NCBI GenBank assembly: GCA_026014465.1
Contig: JAOZID010000004.1
Coordinates: forward strand, 248,001 to 312,000
Length of the DNA stretch: 64,000 nt
Direction: 5' to 3'
DNA from: Candidatus Bathyarchaeota archaeon
Lineage (GTDB): Archaea > Thermoproteota > Bathyarchaeia > Bathyarchaeales > Bathycorpusculaceae
Below, piece by piece: positions 7,867 through 16,834 of this stretch (position 1 is its first letter; each line of letters begins with the position of its first letter). The translations under genes were made by a program, and so were the position numbers. A model generated the notes under the pieces. That model was not told the origin of the DNA. It saw nothing but the letters and a program-made list of their open reading frames with translations, and did not search any database.

Positions 7867-8349
7867 TTAGACCGCTCCATCGATTTCTCTTTGCGCGTTC
7901 CACTTGATAATGCCCGCGCTTATCACAACGCCCGCGACAATGGCTCCTAAACCAACCAGGGCAACAAAGTCAAAATAGGCAACCCGAAGCACAGTGCGCA
8001 GCGGGCAAGCCCCTAAAATCAACGCAAAAATCATAACCAAAAATCCATAAATAAACGACATGATGGGGTTCTTGGTTATTTTGAATTTGAATTCGCCGTT
8101 ACGCGCTGAAGCCACATACGCGCCTATGACCAAGCCGACAATTGTCAGCACGGGTGCGGCGGCGGAAACAGGCGCAACTGAGAGCGATGTGCCTGCAACA
8201 CCGTTGACTATCCAGTTCACCAGGTCCCTTGCATGACAGGCAATACAAACGCCGTATGCTGGGGGTGGCGAGACACTAAAGAGGATTTGAACGGCGGCAG
8301 CTAAAATTCCAGCTACCAAACCGGCAACTATTACTGAAACACGTTTCAT
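7867..8349 (-). CDS. YeeE/YedE-family membrane transporter, half 1
   Basis: 160 residues with about four membrane helices; cysteines lie in GVCIACHARDLVNW and GACPLRTVLR, the latter the conserved GxCPLR loop. It is the first gene of the minus-strand operon (yedE halves, tusA, DUF3343, kinase), with a TATA box at 8402-8409. The CxxCH motif could also suggest heme attachment but lies in a typical YeeE context, so this is not claimed. Confidence 0.8.
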   Translation of the reverse strand: MKRVSVIVAGLVAGILAAAVQILFSVSPPPAYGVCIACHARDLVNWIVNGVAGTSLSVAPVSAAAPVLTIVGLVIGAYVASARNGEFKFKITKNPIMSFIYGFLVMIFALILGACPLRTVLRVAYFDFVALVGLGAIVAGVVISAGIIKWNAQREIDGAV

Positions 8350-8382
8350 AGTGTATTATCCCTTTAATTTTTTTGATTGACG

Positions 8383-8460
8383 CTATCGGTATTTCTGATA
8401 GAATATATAGCTTTTTACCCATTCACACTTGCGCCATCATTGCAACGGCAAAAACCCGTG
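8383..8460 (-). promoter_or_regulatory. yedE operon promoter with LysR-type box and shared motif
   Basis: The minus-strand TATA box (CTATATATT, around 8402-8409) is flanked downstream by an inverted repeat CTATC-N9-GATAG (8383-8401), which has the partial dyad of LysR-binding sites. Upstream at 8443-8460 is CAACGGCAAAAACCCGTG, nearly repeated before dsrE. The divergent lysR gene begins at 8581, so autoregulation is plausible. Confidence 0.45.
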
Positions 8461-8515
8461 AAATCTGAAAAAGATGTGTTTGTGCCCTGTTTGGCTGGTT
8501 GTGTTTGATGGACAG

Positions 8516-8524
8516 TTTAATATA
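8516..8524 (+). promoter_or_regulatory. TATA-box promoter of the lysR gene
   Basis: TTTAATATA lies about 60 bases upstream of the lysR ATG, in a fitting position for an archaeal promoter with a ~30-base leader. Confidence 0.4.
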
Positions 8525-8580
8525 GTCTTTTGGGTAGGAAGTATTTAGCGGTGTTTAGATTCTAAATGAAGGCGTAGGGT

Positions 8581-9507
8581 ATGAGACTTGAGTATTTGAG
8601 GACGTATTTGACTGTGGACCGTACGGGCAGTTTTTCGGTAGCTGCTAAGGAGCTTGGAACTAGCCAGGGAACTGTTAGCAACCACATAGCTGCGCTAGAG
8701 GAATTCTTTGAGGCAGAGCTTTTCAAACGCACCGCCAAAGGCGTAGAAGTCACCGCTGCAGGAGCGATTCTTAAAAACCGTGCACACAAGCTTCTTGACG
8801 ACTTCGAAGCCACCAAAGCCGAAATCTCTGTCACCAAACAAAAACTCTCGGGTGTCATCAAAATCTTGGCAAGCACCATACCTGGCGAACACATTCTTCC
8901 CAGCCTGCTAGCAGAATTCCAAAAGCTGTATCCGCAGGTGAAGTTTAGAATCAAAGCCGAAGACAGCCTAAGCAGCCTTGCAAAACTCCATGACACCACA
9001 GACTACGACTTCGCCCTAGTCGGAACCATAAACGGTTACCGCGACCAATTCGACATACTAGAAGTCGGAGCCGAAGAACTAGTCCTTATCGTCCCCAACA
9101 ACCACGAACTCACAAGGCAAGAAAGCGTCACGCTAAACCAAATCCTGCCGTACCCCTACATTAACCGTGGTGAAAACTCGGGAACCCGCAAGGAAATTGA
9201 AAAGATGTTTATAGCCGCAGGTATTCCGCTTTCGCAGCTTCGGACGACGTTGGAGCTTGGAAGCACCCAGTCCGTGATAACCGCGGTTTCCCAAGGCAGA
9301 GGCATAAGCGTAATCTCCTCCACCGCCTCCAAACAAGCCCAAGACGCAGGGCTAATCAAAATCCTTCCAATCACAGGCGTAAACTCCAAACGCAAACTCT
9401 ACATGATACGCTCCAAACGACCCCTACTCAAAACCTCCGAGGTCTTCTGGACATTTTGCAAGCAAGCAGTTTTAGAAAAGCCTCTTGAAGCTGCCGCTAA
9501 CGCTTAA
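8581..9507 (+). CDS. LysR-family transcriptional regulator
   Basis: 308 residues. The N-terminal winged helix is clear: RLEYLRTYLTVDRTGSFSVAAKELGTSQGTVSNHIAALEE is the classical LysR HTH. Residues ~90-300 form the periplasmic-binding-like effector domain (VPNNHEL, GSTQSVITAVSQGRGISVIS). It is divergent from the yedE-tusA operon, and relatives such as CysB/CysL control sulfur genes, so this one probably senses a sulfur or selenium compound. The effector is unknown. Confidence 0.88.
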   Translation: MRLEYLRTYLTVDRTGSFSVAAKELGTSQGTVSNHIAALEEFFEAELFKRTAKGVEVTAAGAILKNRAHKLLDDFEATKAEISVTKQKLSGVIKILASTIPGEHILPSLLAEFQKLYPQVKFRIKAEDSLSSLAKLHDTTDYDFALVGTINGYRDQFDILEVGAEELVLIVPNNHELTRQESVTLNQILPYPYINRGENSGTRKEIEKMFIAAGIPLSQLRTTLELGSTQSVITAVSQGRGISVISSTASKQAQDAGLIKILPITGVNSKRKLYMIRSKRPLLKTSEVFWTFCKQAVLEKPLEAAANA

Positions 9508-9512
9508 CTACC

Positions 9513-9536
9513 CGCCCCCACACCCTCCGCGGGGCG
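9513..9536. terminator. Possible bidirectional terminator hairpin
   Basis: CGCCCC (9513-9518) pairs with GGGGCG (9531-9536) and is followed by TCTTT between convergent lysR and the Rieske gene. It resembles a terminator stem, though archaea often terminate on T tracts alone. Confidence 0.3.
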
Positions 9537-9545
9537 TCTTTGCGG

Positions 9546-9872
9546 TTATTCTTCGTCGAGTTTGACGTAGATTTTTCCTGCTTTGATTTTCCATTCGTAT
9601 TTTAGCAGTTTCATGTCGGGGTCTTCTTCGTATTCGCTTGTTTCAAGGTTGAAGCGCCAGTCGTGGCAGGGGCAGATGATTACGTCTCCGTCGAGGGCGC
9701 CGCCTGAAAAACCGCAGCTCATATGCGGGCAACGGTTGTCTATGGCGTAGATTTTCCCTTTTGTTCTGATTAACAAGACGGGTTCGCCGTCAACGCGCAC
9801 CAGCTTCATAGAACCTTCTGTTAATTCGGATTCATCTAACGCTGGAAAAAACATGTCGTCGTTACCGCTCAT
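9546..9872 (-). CDS. Rieske-type [2Fe-2S] ferredoxin
   Basis: 108 residues with the Rieske cluster motif CPHMSC...CPCHDW (Cys-x-His and Cys-x-x-His), and no membrane helix or signal, so a soluble Rieske ferredoxin. Such proteins donate electrons to oxygenases or act in nitrite-reductase-like systems. In this anaerobic setting the partner is unknown and no adjacent oxidoreductase is seen. The size fits the small soluble family well. Confidence 0.88.
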   Translation of the reverse strand: MSGNDDMFFPALDESELTEGSMKLVRVDGEPVLLIRTKGKIYAIDNRCPHMSCGFSGGALDGDVIICPCHDWRFNLETSEYEEDPDMKLLKYEWKIKAGKIYVKLDEE

Positions 9873-10001
9873 TTAGTTTTAACCTCACTTGCCTTTTCAG
9901 ATGGGTGTTCTCTTAGATTAATGTGGCGCGGCTGACCTGCTGGGGTGTTGGCATTAGTGTTATATATTGCTTGGTGCTTATGGTTTTTTAGGTGTATTGT
10001 T

Positions 10002-10376
10002 TTGGCTGATGAATTTGTTTGGGATAAAGCTGTTATTTGTGTTTTCAGGGAACGTTTTGAGAATCATGAGGCTGACCCGTTTGTGGTTGTCCGCTGCAAA
10101 AAACTTGTCGTGTGCAAGTCTGAGGACGGCAAGTTAGCTGGCAGTATAACTGATTTCTTTACGCTAATGGGTGATGCGGATTACATCTCTTCTCCTGAGG
10201 GCATGGCTGACCAGTATGTTATGTGCTGGTTTGACGACAACGAATCCGACACAACCAAAGACCTGCGCAGACTACGCGGCGTAACCTTCCCCACAAAACC
10301 CACATACACCACAGGAGCCGCAAACAAACGAACCTACAACGCAACCTTCAAAGCAGAACAAGGCAAACTCAAATAA
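10002..10376 (+). CDS. Conserved-looking protein of unknown function
   Basis: The start TTG at 10002 gives 124 residues and lies about 40 bases after a clear TATA box (TTATATATT at 9960-9968); the longer frame to 9945 would begin upstream of that promoter. No domain was recognised. The chain is soluble, acidic in the middle, with cysteines in VVRCKKLVVC and a lysine-rich end. It stands alone before the fwd operon with its own promoter, so it need not be part of it. Confidence 0.5.
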   Translation: MADEFVWDKAVICVFRERFENHEADPFVVVRCKKLVVCKSEDGKLAGSITDFFTLMGDADYISSPEGMADQYVMCWFDDNESDTTKDLRRLRGVTFPTKPTYTTGAANKRTYNATFKAEQGKLK

Positions 10377-10547
10377 AAACAACCAACCCCCACCTGCTTT
10401 GTTTCAACATAAAATCCGCAAGCTCAAAACACACTTTTTCTCCATCCACAAGTGTTCTATACCCTGTTTTGATGTTGTTTTTCGCGTTTTTCATGAACTT
10501 ACTCTTAAATATAACCACTGAAATTCTATTTGAGTAAGGTCAAGGGT

Positions 10548-10958
10548 ATGGTAGACCAAAAGTTACGCGCAACTATGATTACTGGAAGGACGATTGACCA
10601 GGGTGTTGGAAAAGAATTGGGCAAAGGTTCACAAGAATACTTTGACAGCGCCGCGGTCTGTTTCCTAGATAAATCCGACATGGTAAAGTTTGGTATAAGA
10701 AACCGCTCTATTGTTCGGGTGACTTCAAAGTTTGGTTCAGTGATAGTTAAAGCTAAAAAGTTTCCACGTGGATCCATGCCTGGAATGGCTTTTATGCCGT
10801 GCGGTTTATGGGCAAACGCCGTGTGCGGCGATGACACCTACAGCATGGGCATGCCTCTGTTCAAGGGGTTCCCCGTTGAAATTGAACTTGCCCCTAATGA
10901 AACCATCTTAAACCTAGATGAGCTTTTGAAAAAGGAATTCGGGAGGTCCTGTGATTGA
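10548..10958 (+). CDS. fwdD: Formylmethanofuran dehydrogenase subunit D
   Basis: FwdD is the small subunit carrying the molybdopterin-dinucleotide-binding beta barrel. LRATMITGRTIDQG and the later RVTSKFGSVIVKAK and MPCGLWANAV stretches fit the family. A TATA box (TTAAATATAA near 10505-10514) would start transcription around 10535, so the ATG at 10548 is preferred over a TTG at 10530. It leads the fwdDBAC-mch cluster and overlaps fwdB by 4 bases (TTGA). Confidence 0.85.
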   Translation: MVDQKLRATMITGRTIDQGVGKELGKGSQEYFDSAAVCFLDKSDMVKFGIRNRSIVRVTSKFGSVIVKAKKFPRGSMPGMAFMPCGLWANAVCGDDTYSMGMPLFKGFPVEIELAPNETILNLDELLKKEFGRSCD

Positions 10959-12457
10959 CTGAATTAAAATCAATTATTTGTCCGATTTGTGGTTGTCTTT
11001 GTGATGACCTCGAAGTAACAGTTGAAGATAACAAAATCGTGAAAATGAAAAACGGCTGCGCCGTATGCGAAGCCAAAATGGTTCACGGCTACAACAGTGA
11101 AGAACGCATCCTAAAACCCCTCATACGCAAAGACGGCAAACTTGTCCCCGTCACCATGGATGAAGCGGTAACTAAAGCTGCTCAGATACTTACCGACGCA
11201 AAATATCCGCTCCTGTTTGGCTGGAGCAGCTCCACTAGTGAAGCCCAACGCATCGGCGTAGAATTAGCCGAAGAACTAGGCTCAGCCTTAGACAACTGCT
11301 GCAGCGTCTGCCACGGACCATCCGTCATGGCAACCCAAGAAATCGGAATCCCCACCGCAACCCTAGGCCAAATCAGACACCGCGCCGACCTCATCGTCTA
11401 CTGGGCATGCAACCCTTGGGCGTCGCATCCGCGCCACGTAGAACGCTACACCAACTTCTCCGAAGGACGCTTCGAGAAAAGCGAATGGACAAATTTCATA
11501 CAGAAACTAAAGAGCGAATCAGGCAAAAAGAAAATCCGAGCCGCTGCTACTCGTGCTATGGGCAGGTATCAGCCTCCTGCACGTCCTGACATGTGCAGTG
11601 TTGATGCGCCTCCTCAGACCATGCAGAAGATGGGGCGTAAGATGATTGTTTTTGACGTACGCAAGACTATGACGGCTGAAGCTGCAGACTATTTTGTTCA
11701 GGTGGAGCCGAATAAGGACTACGAAATCTTTGAGGCTCTGCGTTGCTTGATTAATGATCAAGAACTTGATGTGGACAAAGTCGGCGGTGTTCCCGTGGAA
11801 TACCTAAAAGAAGTAGCTGACGCCTTGGTTAACGCCGAGTTCGGGGCCATCTTCTTTGGGTTGGGCTTGACCGCAAGTGCTGGCAGGTTCAGAAACATCG
11901 AAATCGCCATCGCCCTAACCCGTGACCTTAACCAAAGAACCAAATTCGTTATTGCCCCCATGCGTGGGCACTTCAACGTCACAGGTGCCAACGTGGTTTT
12001 CGCTTGGCAAACTGGTTACCCCTACGCGTTAGACTTCTCCCAGGGCTATCCGCAATATAATCCTGGTGAATTCACTGCGGTTGATTTGTTAAAGCGCGGT
12101 GACAACGACGCCACCCTTGTCATATCTGCTGACCCTGGTGCTCATTTCCCCAAAGCTGCAGTCCAAAGCTTAGTCAAAAAGCCCCTAATCGTCATTAATC
12201 CTGACATGAACTGTGTTTCAAGGCTTGGTGACGTCGTGTTTCCCACCCAGTGGTGCGGCATAGAATACGAAGGCACCGCCTACCGCATGGATCATGTTCC
12301 CATCATGCTGCGCAAAGTCGTCGAACCTCCACCGGGCGTACCCAACGATGAAGAACTCCTAAAGATGATACTAAACAAAGTCCGCGAGCTAAAAGTAGAG
12401 AAAGCGGGCAAGGAACCCAAGAAACCTGCCTGTGCAGTAACCGCGGAGGCTACCTAA
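10955..12457 (+). CDS. fwdB: Formylmethanofuran dehydrogenase catalytic subunit B
   Basis: 500 residues from a TTG, with GGGAGGT eight bases upstream. FwdB binds the tungsto- or molybdo-pterin and reduces CO2 to formate, which subunit A condenses with methanofuran. The N-terminal CPICGCLCDDLEV plus GCAVC supplies the [4Fe-4S] cluster. The metal-ligand region NCCSVCHGPSV has cysteine, not selenocysteine, at the ligand position. The rest fits the molybdopterin oxidoreductase fold. It acts in the methyl branch of the Wood-Ljungdahl pathway. Confidence 0.93.
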   Translation: MTELKSIICPICGCLCDDLEVTVEDNKIVKMKNGCAVCEAKMVHGYNSEERILKPLIRKDGKLVPVTMDEAVTKAAQILTDAKYPLLFGWSSSTSEAQRIGVELAEELGSALDNCCSVCHGPSVMATQEIGIPTATLGQIRHRADLIVYWACNPWASHPRHVERYTNFSEGRFEKSEWTNFIQKLKSESGKKKIRAAATRAMGRYQPPARPDMCSVDAPPQTMQKMGRKMIVFDVRKTMTAEAADYFVQVEPNKDYEIFEALRCLINDQELDVDKVGGVPVEYLKEVADALVNAEFGAIFFGLGLTASAGRFRNIEIAIALTRDLNQRTKFVIAPMRGHFNVTGANVVFAWQTGYPYALDFSQGYPQYNPGEFTAVDLLKRGDNDATLVISADPGAHFPKAAVQSLVKKPLIVINPDMNCVSRLGDVVFPTQWCGIEYEGTAYRMDHVPIMLRKVVEPPPGVPNDEELLKMILNKVRELKVEKAGKEPKKPACAVTAEAT

Positions 12458-12458
12458 A

Positions 12459-14153
12459 ATGGGTGAAATGCTCATAAAAAACGGTTTCGTCTTTGACCCC
12501 ATCAACAATATCAACGGCGAAAAAATGGACATCGCCATCAAAGACGGCAAAATCGTCGAGAAAGTAGACGAGAGTACCGCGCAAATCATTGATGCTTCTG
12601 GCAAAACTGTGATGGCTGGTGCTGTAGATATTCACACTCACATTGCAGGCGGCGAAGTAAATACAGGACGCATGATCCGCCCCGAAGACCACGTCAAAGA
12701 CGTCGAACGCAAAACCGCCCTAACCCGCTCAGGCGTAGGTTACTCCATACCCTCAACGTTCACCACGGGCTACCGCTACTCCAAAATGGGCTACACAACC
12801 GTCATGAACCCTTCCATGTCCCCCTTGGAAGCTAAGCATACTCACGAAGAACTAAACGACATACCAATGCTCGACAAAGCCACCTATCCCCTGCTGGGTG
12901 ACTGGTGGTTCGCGCTTGAGTACCTAAGCAAAGACCAAATCGACGAATGCGCCCGCCACATCGCATGGATGATGAACTCCACCAAGGGCTACGCCATCAA
13001 AATCGTCAACCCCGGCGGCTTGGAATCTTGGGGTTTTGGCGGCAACGTGCACAGCATTGACGACCAAGTACCTAACTTCTGCATTACCCCGAGAGAAATC
13101 GTGCGCGGCTTAGCCAAAGTCAACAAACGACTCAACTTGCCTCACTCTATTCACCTGCACACAAACAACTTGGGTCTGCCAGGCAACTACACCACTACGC
13201 TGGAAACCATGAAAGCCCTCGAAGATGTCTACACTGGCGATAGACCCGTTGGTCACATCACTCACCTGCAGTTTAGCAGTTTTGCGGGTGATGGCTGGGC
13301 AAACATGAAGTCAGGCGCCGAAGAAATCTCCAAGTACATCAACAATCACAATCACATGACCTTTGATATGGGTCAGGTTATTTTCTCTGAAACCACGACC
13401 ATGACTGCTGATGGCCCCTTTGAGTTTACGCTCTATGAGCTTAGCGGTCACAAATGGGTCAATTCTGATGTTGAAACTGAAACCAGCGGAGGCATCATAC
13501 CCATGCAGTACAAACGCTCAAGCGCCGTCAACGCCATCCAATGGTCCATCGGCTTAGAACTTGCCCTCATGATCAAAGACCCTTGGAAAATCTTCATGAC
13601 AACCGACCACCCCAACGGCGGGCCATTCTTCTATTACCCAAAGATTATGGCGTGGCTGACTAGCAAGAAAGCCCGTATGGCGGTGCTTAATAAGTGCCAC
13701 AAGAAAGCGCAGTCCCGAAGCTTGTTGCCCTCAATTGACCGTGAGCTTAGCCTCTACGAGCTTGCCATAGTCACAAGGGCAGGACAAGCCAAAGCCCTAG
13801 GCCTTGACAACAAGGGTCACTTAGGCGTAGGAGCAGACGGTGACGTTGCAATCTACGACATTAACCCCCAGACACTGGATATAACCCAGAAGTACCAAAC
13901 CGCACGTAAAGCCTTTGGCAACGCAGCCTACACCATCAAAGACGGCGAAGTCGTAGTCAAAGACGGCGAAGTCGTCAAAACCCCCAGCGGCAAAACCATG
14001 TGGCTCAACGTCGACACCAACGAACCCTGCCTAATCGACGAAGACATGAAACGCAGATTCAAAGACTACTGGACAATCGAATATGACAACTACCCCGTGT
14101 TTGACCACTACGTGCGCGTCCCACAACAAATAACCATAAAGGCAGATGTCTAA
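12459..14153 (+). CDS. fwdA: Formylmethanofuran dehydrogenase subunit A (amidohydrolase)
   Basis: 564 residues, starting one base after the fwdB stop. The amidohydrolase fold is marked by DIHTHIAGGEVN (residue ~57), NLPHSIHLHTN and GHITHLQFSS, which provide the metal-binding histidines. The late TTDHPNGGPF supplies the catalytic Asp. FwdA joins formate from subunit B with methanofuran to give formylmethanofuran. Normal family length. Confidence 0.94.
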   Translation: MGEMLIKNGFVFDPINNINGEKMDIAIKDGKIVEKVDESTAQIIDASGKTVMAGAVDIHTHIAGGEVNTGRMIRPEDHVKDVERKTALTRSGVGYSIPSTFTTGYRYSKMGYTTVMNPSMSPLEAKHTHEELNDIPMLDKATYPLLGDWWFALEYLSKDQIDECARHIAWMMNSTKGYAIKIVNPGGLESWGFGGNVHSIDDQVPNFCITPREIVRGLAKVNKRLNLPHSIHLHTNNLGLPGNYTTTLETMKALEDVYTGDRPVGHITHLQFSSFAGDGWANMKSGAEEISKYINNHNHMTFDMGQVIFSETTTMTADGPFEFTLYELSGHKWVNSDVETETSGGIIPMQYKRSSAVNAIQWSIGLELALMIKDPWKIFMTTDHPNGGPFFYYPKIMAWLTSKKARMAVLNKCHKKAQSRSLLPSIDRELSLYELAIVTRAGQAKALGLDNKGHLGVGADGDVAIYDINPQTLDITQKYQTARKAFGNAAYTIKDGEVVVKDGEVVKTPSGKTMWLNVDTNEPCLIDEDMKRRFKDYWTIEYDNYPVFDHYVRVPQQITIKADV

Positions 14154-14970
14154 AATGATAGTACTCACCCCCCTCAAAAAATTTGAAGCCCCCGTCCAAG
14201 CAGCCTGCATAAACCCCGACGTATTCCAAGGAAAAACCCTCCAAGAAATCGCAGCTCTACCTGTAACTGAAGGCAGCAAACAACTCACGCTTTGCGACCT
14301 CTTCAAACTCGAAGAAACCCCCCAAGAAACCCCAAACATCACCCTTAACGGCGACTTTGGCAAAGTCAAACGCATCGGACAAGAAATGAAAACAGGCGAA
14401 ATCATCATAAACGGAGATGTCGGCATGCACACAGGCGAAAAAATGCTGGGCGGCAAAATCGTCATAAACGGCAACGCTGTAGGCTGGGTAGGCTGCCAAA
14501 TGCGTGGCGGCACCATAGAAATCCACGGCAACGGCGGCGACTACTTGGCTTCTCCTTACCGAGGCAGCGAAACAGGCATGCGTGGCGGCACCATCATAGT
14601 TGACGGTGATATCGGAACTGACTCTGCTTGCTACATGCATGGTGGCGTAATCAAAATCAAAGGCAACGCCGGACGCTTCTTAGGCTACCACATGTCCAAC
14701 GGCACCATTTACGTCGAGAAAAACTGTGCCTACCGTTTAGCGCCCTGCATGACAGGCGGCAAAGTCATAATCCAAGGCACTGTAGAAGAGGTCATGCCAA
14801 CCTTTACCGTTGACGCAACCAAAGGCAAAGTCAAAGTAGATGACACCCAAAAAGCTGAAGGTCCATTTTACGTGTTTCTCGGAGATTTGGCTCAGCACGG
14901 AACAGGCAAACTTTTCATATCCAAACCCAGCAACCCGCAGTTAGGTCCAATTTACGACAAGTACCTGTAG
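14146..14970 (+). CDS. fwdC: Formylmethanofuran dehydrogenase subunit C
   Basis: 274 residues overlapping the fwdA stop by 8 bases. The protein has repeated GGxI[IV]I-type turns (GEIIINGDVG, GGKIVINGNA, GGTIEIHGNG, GGTIIVDGDI, GGVIKIKGNA, GGKVIIQG) that build the right-handed beta-helix shared with the glutamate synthase C-terminal domain. It scaffolds the A-B-C-D complex. FwdF/FwdG-type polyferredoxin subunits are not in the window. Confidence 0.93.
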   Translation: MSKMIVLTPLKKFEAPVQAACINPDVFQGKTLQEIAALPVTEGSKQLTLCDLFKLEETPQETPNITLNGDFGKVKRIGQEMKTGEIIINGDVGMHTGEKMLGGKIVINGNAVGWVGCQMRGGTIEIHGNGGDYLASPYRGSETGMRGGTIIVDGDIGTDSACYMHGGVIKIKGNAGRFLGYHMSNGTIYVEKNCAYRLAPCMTGGKVIIQGTVEEVMPTFTVDATKGKVKVDDTQKAEGPFYVFLGDLAQHGTGKLFISKPSNPQLGPIYDKYL

Positions 14971-14986
14971 AGTAGAGTGAAAGTTT

Positions 14987-15952
14987 ATGCATGAAACCTT
15001 AAGCGTTAATGCTCTTGCATGGAAAGTCGCCCAGAAACTCTTAAACAACCAAGCAGCCTACGGCGTTCACGCAACCACAAGCAGCGCAGGCGCAACCGTC
15101 ATAGACGCAGGAGTCAACGTCCCCGGAGGCTTCCAAGCAGGCAAAATCCTAACCGAACTTTGCCTAGGCGGCGCAGGAAAAGCCCAACTTGGCTTCAAAG
15201 CCTACGGCGACACAGAACTTCTTTCAGTAACCATCTCTTCTGACCACCCCGCCATCGCAGCGTTAGGCTCCCAGTTCGCAGGCTGGCGCATAAAAGAACC
15301 CGACGAATCCATCGCCATCGGCTCAGGTCCCGCACGTGCCATAGCCAAAAAACCCAAAAACGTCTTCGAAGAAATCGGCTACTTTGACGAATCCGACAAA
15401 GCTGTCCTCACGCTGGAAAGCAACTGCCTACCCTCCGACGCCCTAATAGAAAAAGTCACCAAAGCCTGCAACATCGCAGCCGAAAACCTAATCATTGTCG
15501 TAGCTCCAACCGCCAGCATCGCAGGCTTAACGCAGGTCACAGGACGCGTCGTCGAAGTCGGCATCCACAAACTCCGCACTCTGGGCTTAGACCCCAAAGC
15601 TATCAAATACGCCTGCGGCTTTGCCCCCATTCCGCCCCAATGCGGAGAATTCGAAGTTGCCATGGCACGAACCAACGACGCCATCCTCTACGGCGGCGCC
15701 GTCTACCTCACCGTAGACTACGACAACGAAGAACAACTACAAAAAATCGTGAGTCAAGCACCCTCCAACATGTCCAAAGACTACGGCAAACCCTTCCTAC
15801 AAATCTTCCAAGAAGCCGACAAAGACTTCTACAAAATCGACCACAACCTCTTCGCCCCCGCAGTCCTCACAATAAACAACGCCAAAACAGGCAAAGCCTT
15901 CAAAGCAGGACAAACCAACCCCCAAATCCTCACAAAATCCCTCGGATTCTAA
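14987..15952 (+). CDS. mch: Methenyltetrahydromethanopterin cyclohydrolase
   Basis: 321 residues, 16 bases after fwdC. Family features include LSVNALAWKVAQKL, the glycine-rich DAGVNVPGGFQAGK and FAPIPPQCGEFEVAMARTNDAILYGG. Mch interconverts formyl- and methenyl-H4MPT, two steps after Fwd, confirming H4MPT-based C1 metabolism. The intervening formyltransferase (ftr) and downstream mtd/mer are not nearby. Confidence 0.93.
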   Translation: MHETLSVNALAWKVAQKLLNNQAAYGVHATTSSAGATVIDAGVNVPGGFQAGKILTELCLGGAGKAQLGFKAYGDTELLSVTISSDHPAIAALGSQFAGWRIKEPDESIAIGSGPARAIAKKPKNVFEEIGYFDESDKAVLTLESNCLPSDALIEKVTKACNIAAENLIIVVAPTASIAGLTQVTGRVVEVGIHKLRTLGLDPKAIKYACGFAPIPPQCGEFEVAMARTNDAILYGGAVYLTVDYDNEEQLQKIVSQAPSNMSKDYGKPFLQIFQEADKDFYKIDHNLFAPAVLTINNAKTGKAFKAGQTNPQILTKSLGF

Positions 15953-16078
15953 ACCTCTTCTTTCTCTCTTCTCCAGTTTTAGCTTTCACTTGCACAGTAT
16001 GCTTTAGGTTCCTGCTTGCCTGCTTAGTTTTGTTTGGAGAAAAAATGAAGAAGTGATTATTGCTGCGTTGACTTTTTG

Positions 16079-16654
16079 TTAGTCTAAGTTTATGCGTATG
16101 TTTCTTTGGATTATTTGCGTTAGGATGTAGGCTAGTGGTATGCTGTAGAGGACGACGGTTCCGTTGAATATGGCTGTGGCTGGCAGCGCTGCTATGGTTG
16201 CTATTTCTGTGAGTTCAAACCCGAACGGGTAAGGCTGCTGCAAGGTGACGTAGTTGAGGACTGTCATGACGATTTCTCGAAACAGAATCCCCAGAGCAGT
16301 TGCAGCCGTAACCAACATAGCGGCTTGCTTTGGCTGCGTATAGTTTTGGACGAAAAATTTGCCTGCTATGTAAACTCCCAGCAACGTAGACAACACCGCC
16401 GCCAAGTTATAAAATGGTCCCGCAGGCAACGAACCTTGATAGAACGCAAACAACACCACAGAATTCATAAACGAAATCGCCAACCCCGACTTAACCCCCA
16501 AAAGCAAAAACGCCACAATAATAGGAATCTCCCAAATACCATAAATCAAATAGGGCGCGTAAGGAGCTGGAATCCCAATCTTAGATATAACTGGATTTAA
16601 CGCTACTGTTAGGGCAGCAAAGACAATAGTTACTGCAAGCCTCTTCGTATTCAT
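16079..16654 (-). CDS. ECF transporter substrate-binding (S) component
   Basis: 191 residues from the ATG at 16654 (a TTG at 16663 is also possible), with six hydrophobic helices. The N-terminal AALTVALNPV...PAPYAPYLIYGIWEIPIIVAFLLLGVKSG matches energy-coupling-factor S proteins, which capture vitamins or their precursors. The substrate is not deducible; no riboswitch was seen upstream. The ATPase and T subunits are not in the window. An A/T-rich CTTAATTATTTAAG at 16678-16691 is a plausible TATA region. Confidence 0.65.
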   Translation of the reverse strand: MNTKRLAVTIVFAALTVALNPVISKIGIPAPYAPYLIYGIWEIPIIVAFLLLGVKSGLAISFMNSVVLFAFYQGSLPAGPFYNLAAVLSTLLGVYIAGKFFVQNYTQPKQAAMLVTAATALGILFREIVMTVLNYVTLQQPYPFGFELTEIATIAALPATAIFNGTVVLYSIPLAYILTQIIQRNIRINLD

Positions 16655-16834
16655 CGTAATCAAGCTAACAGCACCACTTAATTATTTAAGAGTAGCTACC
16701 TAAAAATGTGTGGGGTGTTGGGTAATCCGACCTGTAGGTGGTGCACATTTGTGTCACACTTGATATGCGCGAACAATTTTTCTAGGCGGGAATGTGCTTT
16801 CTTTGGCTGTATCTTTTATTCATATTTGTGGGAA

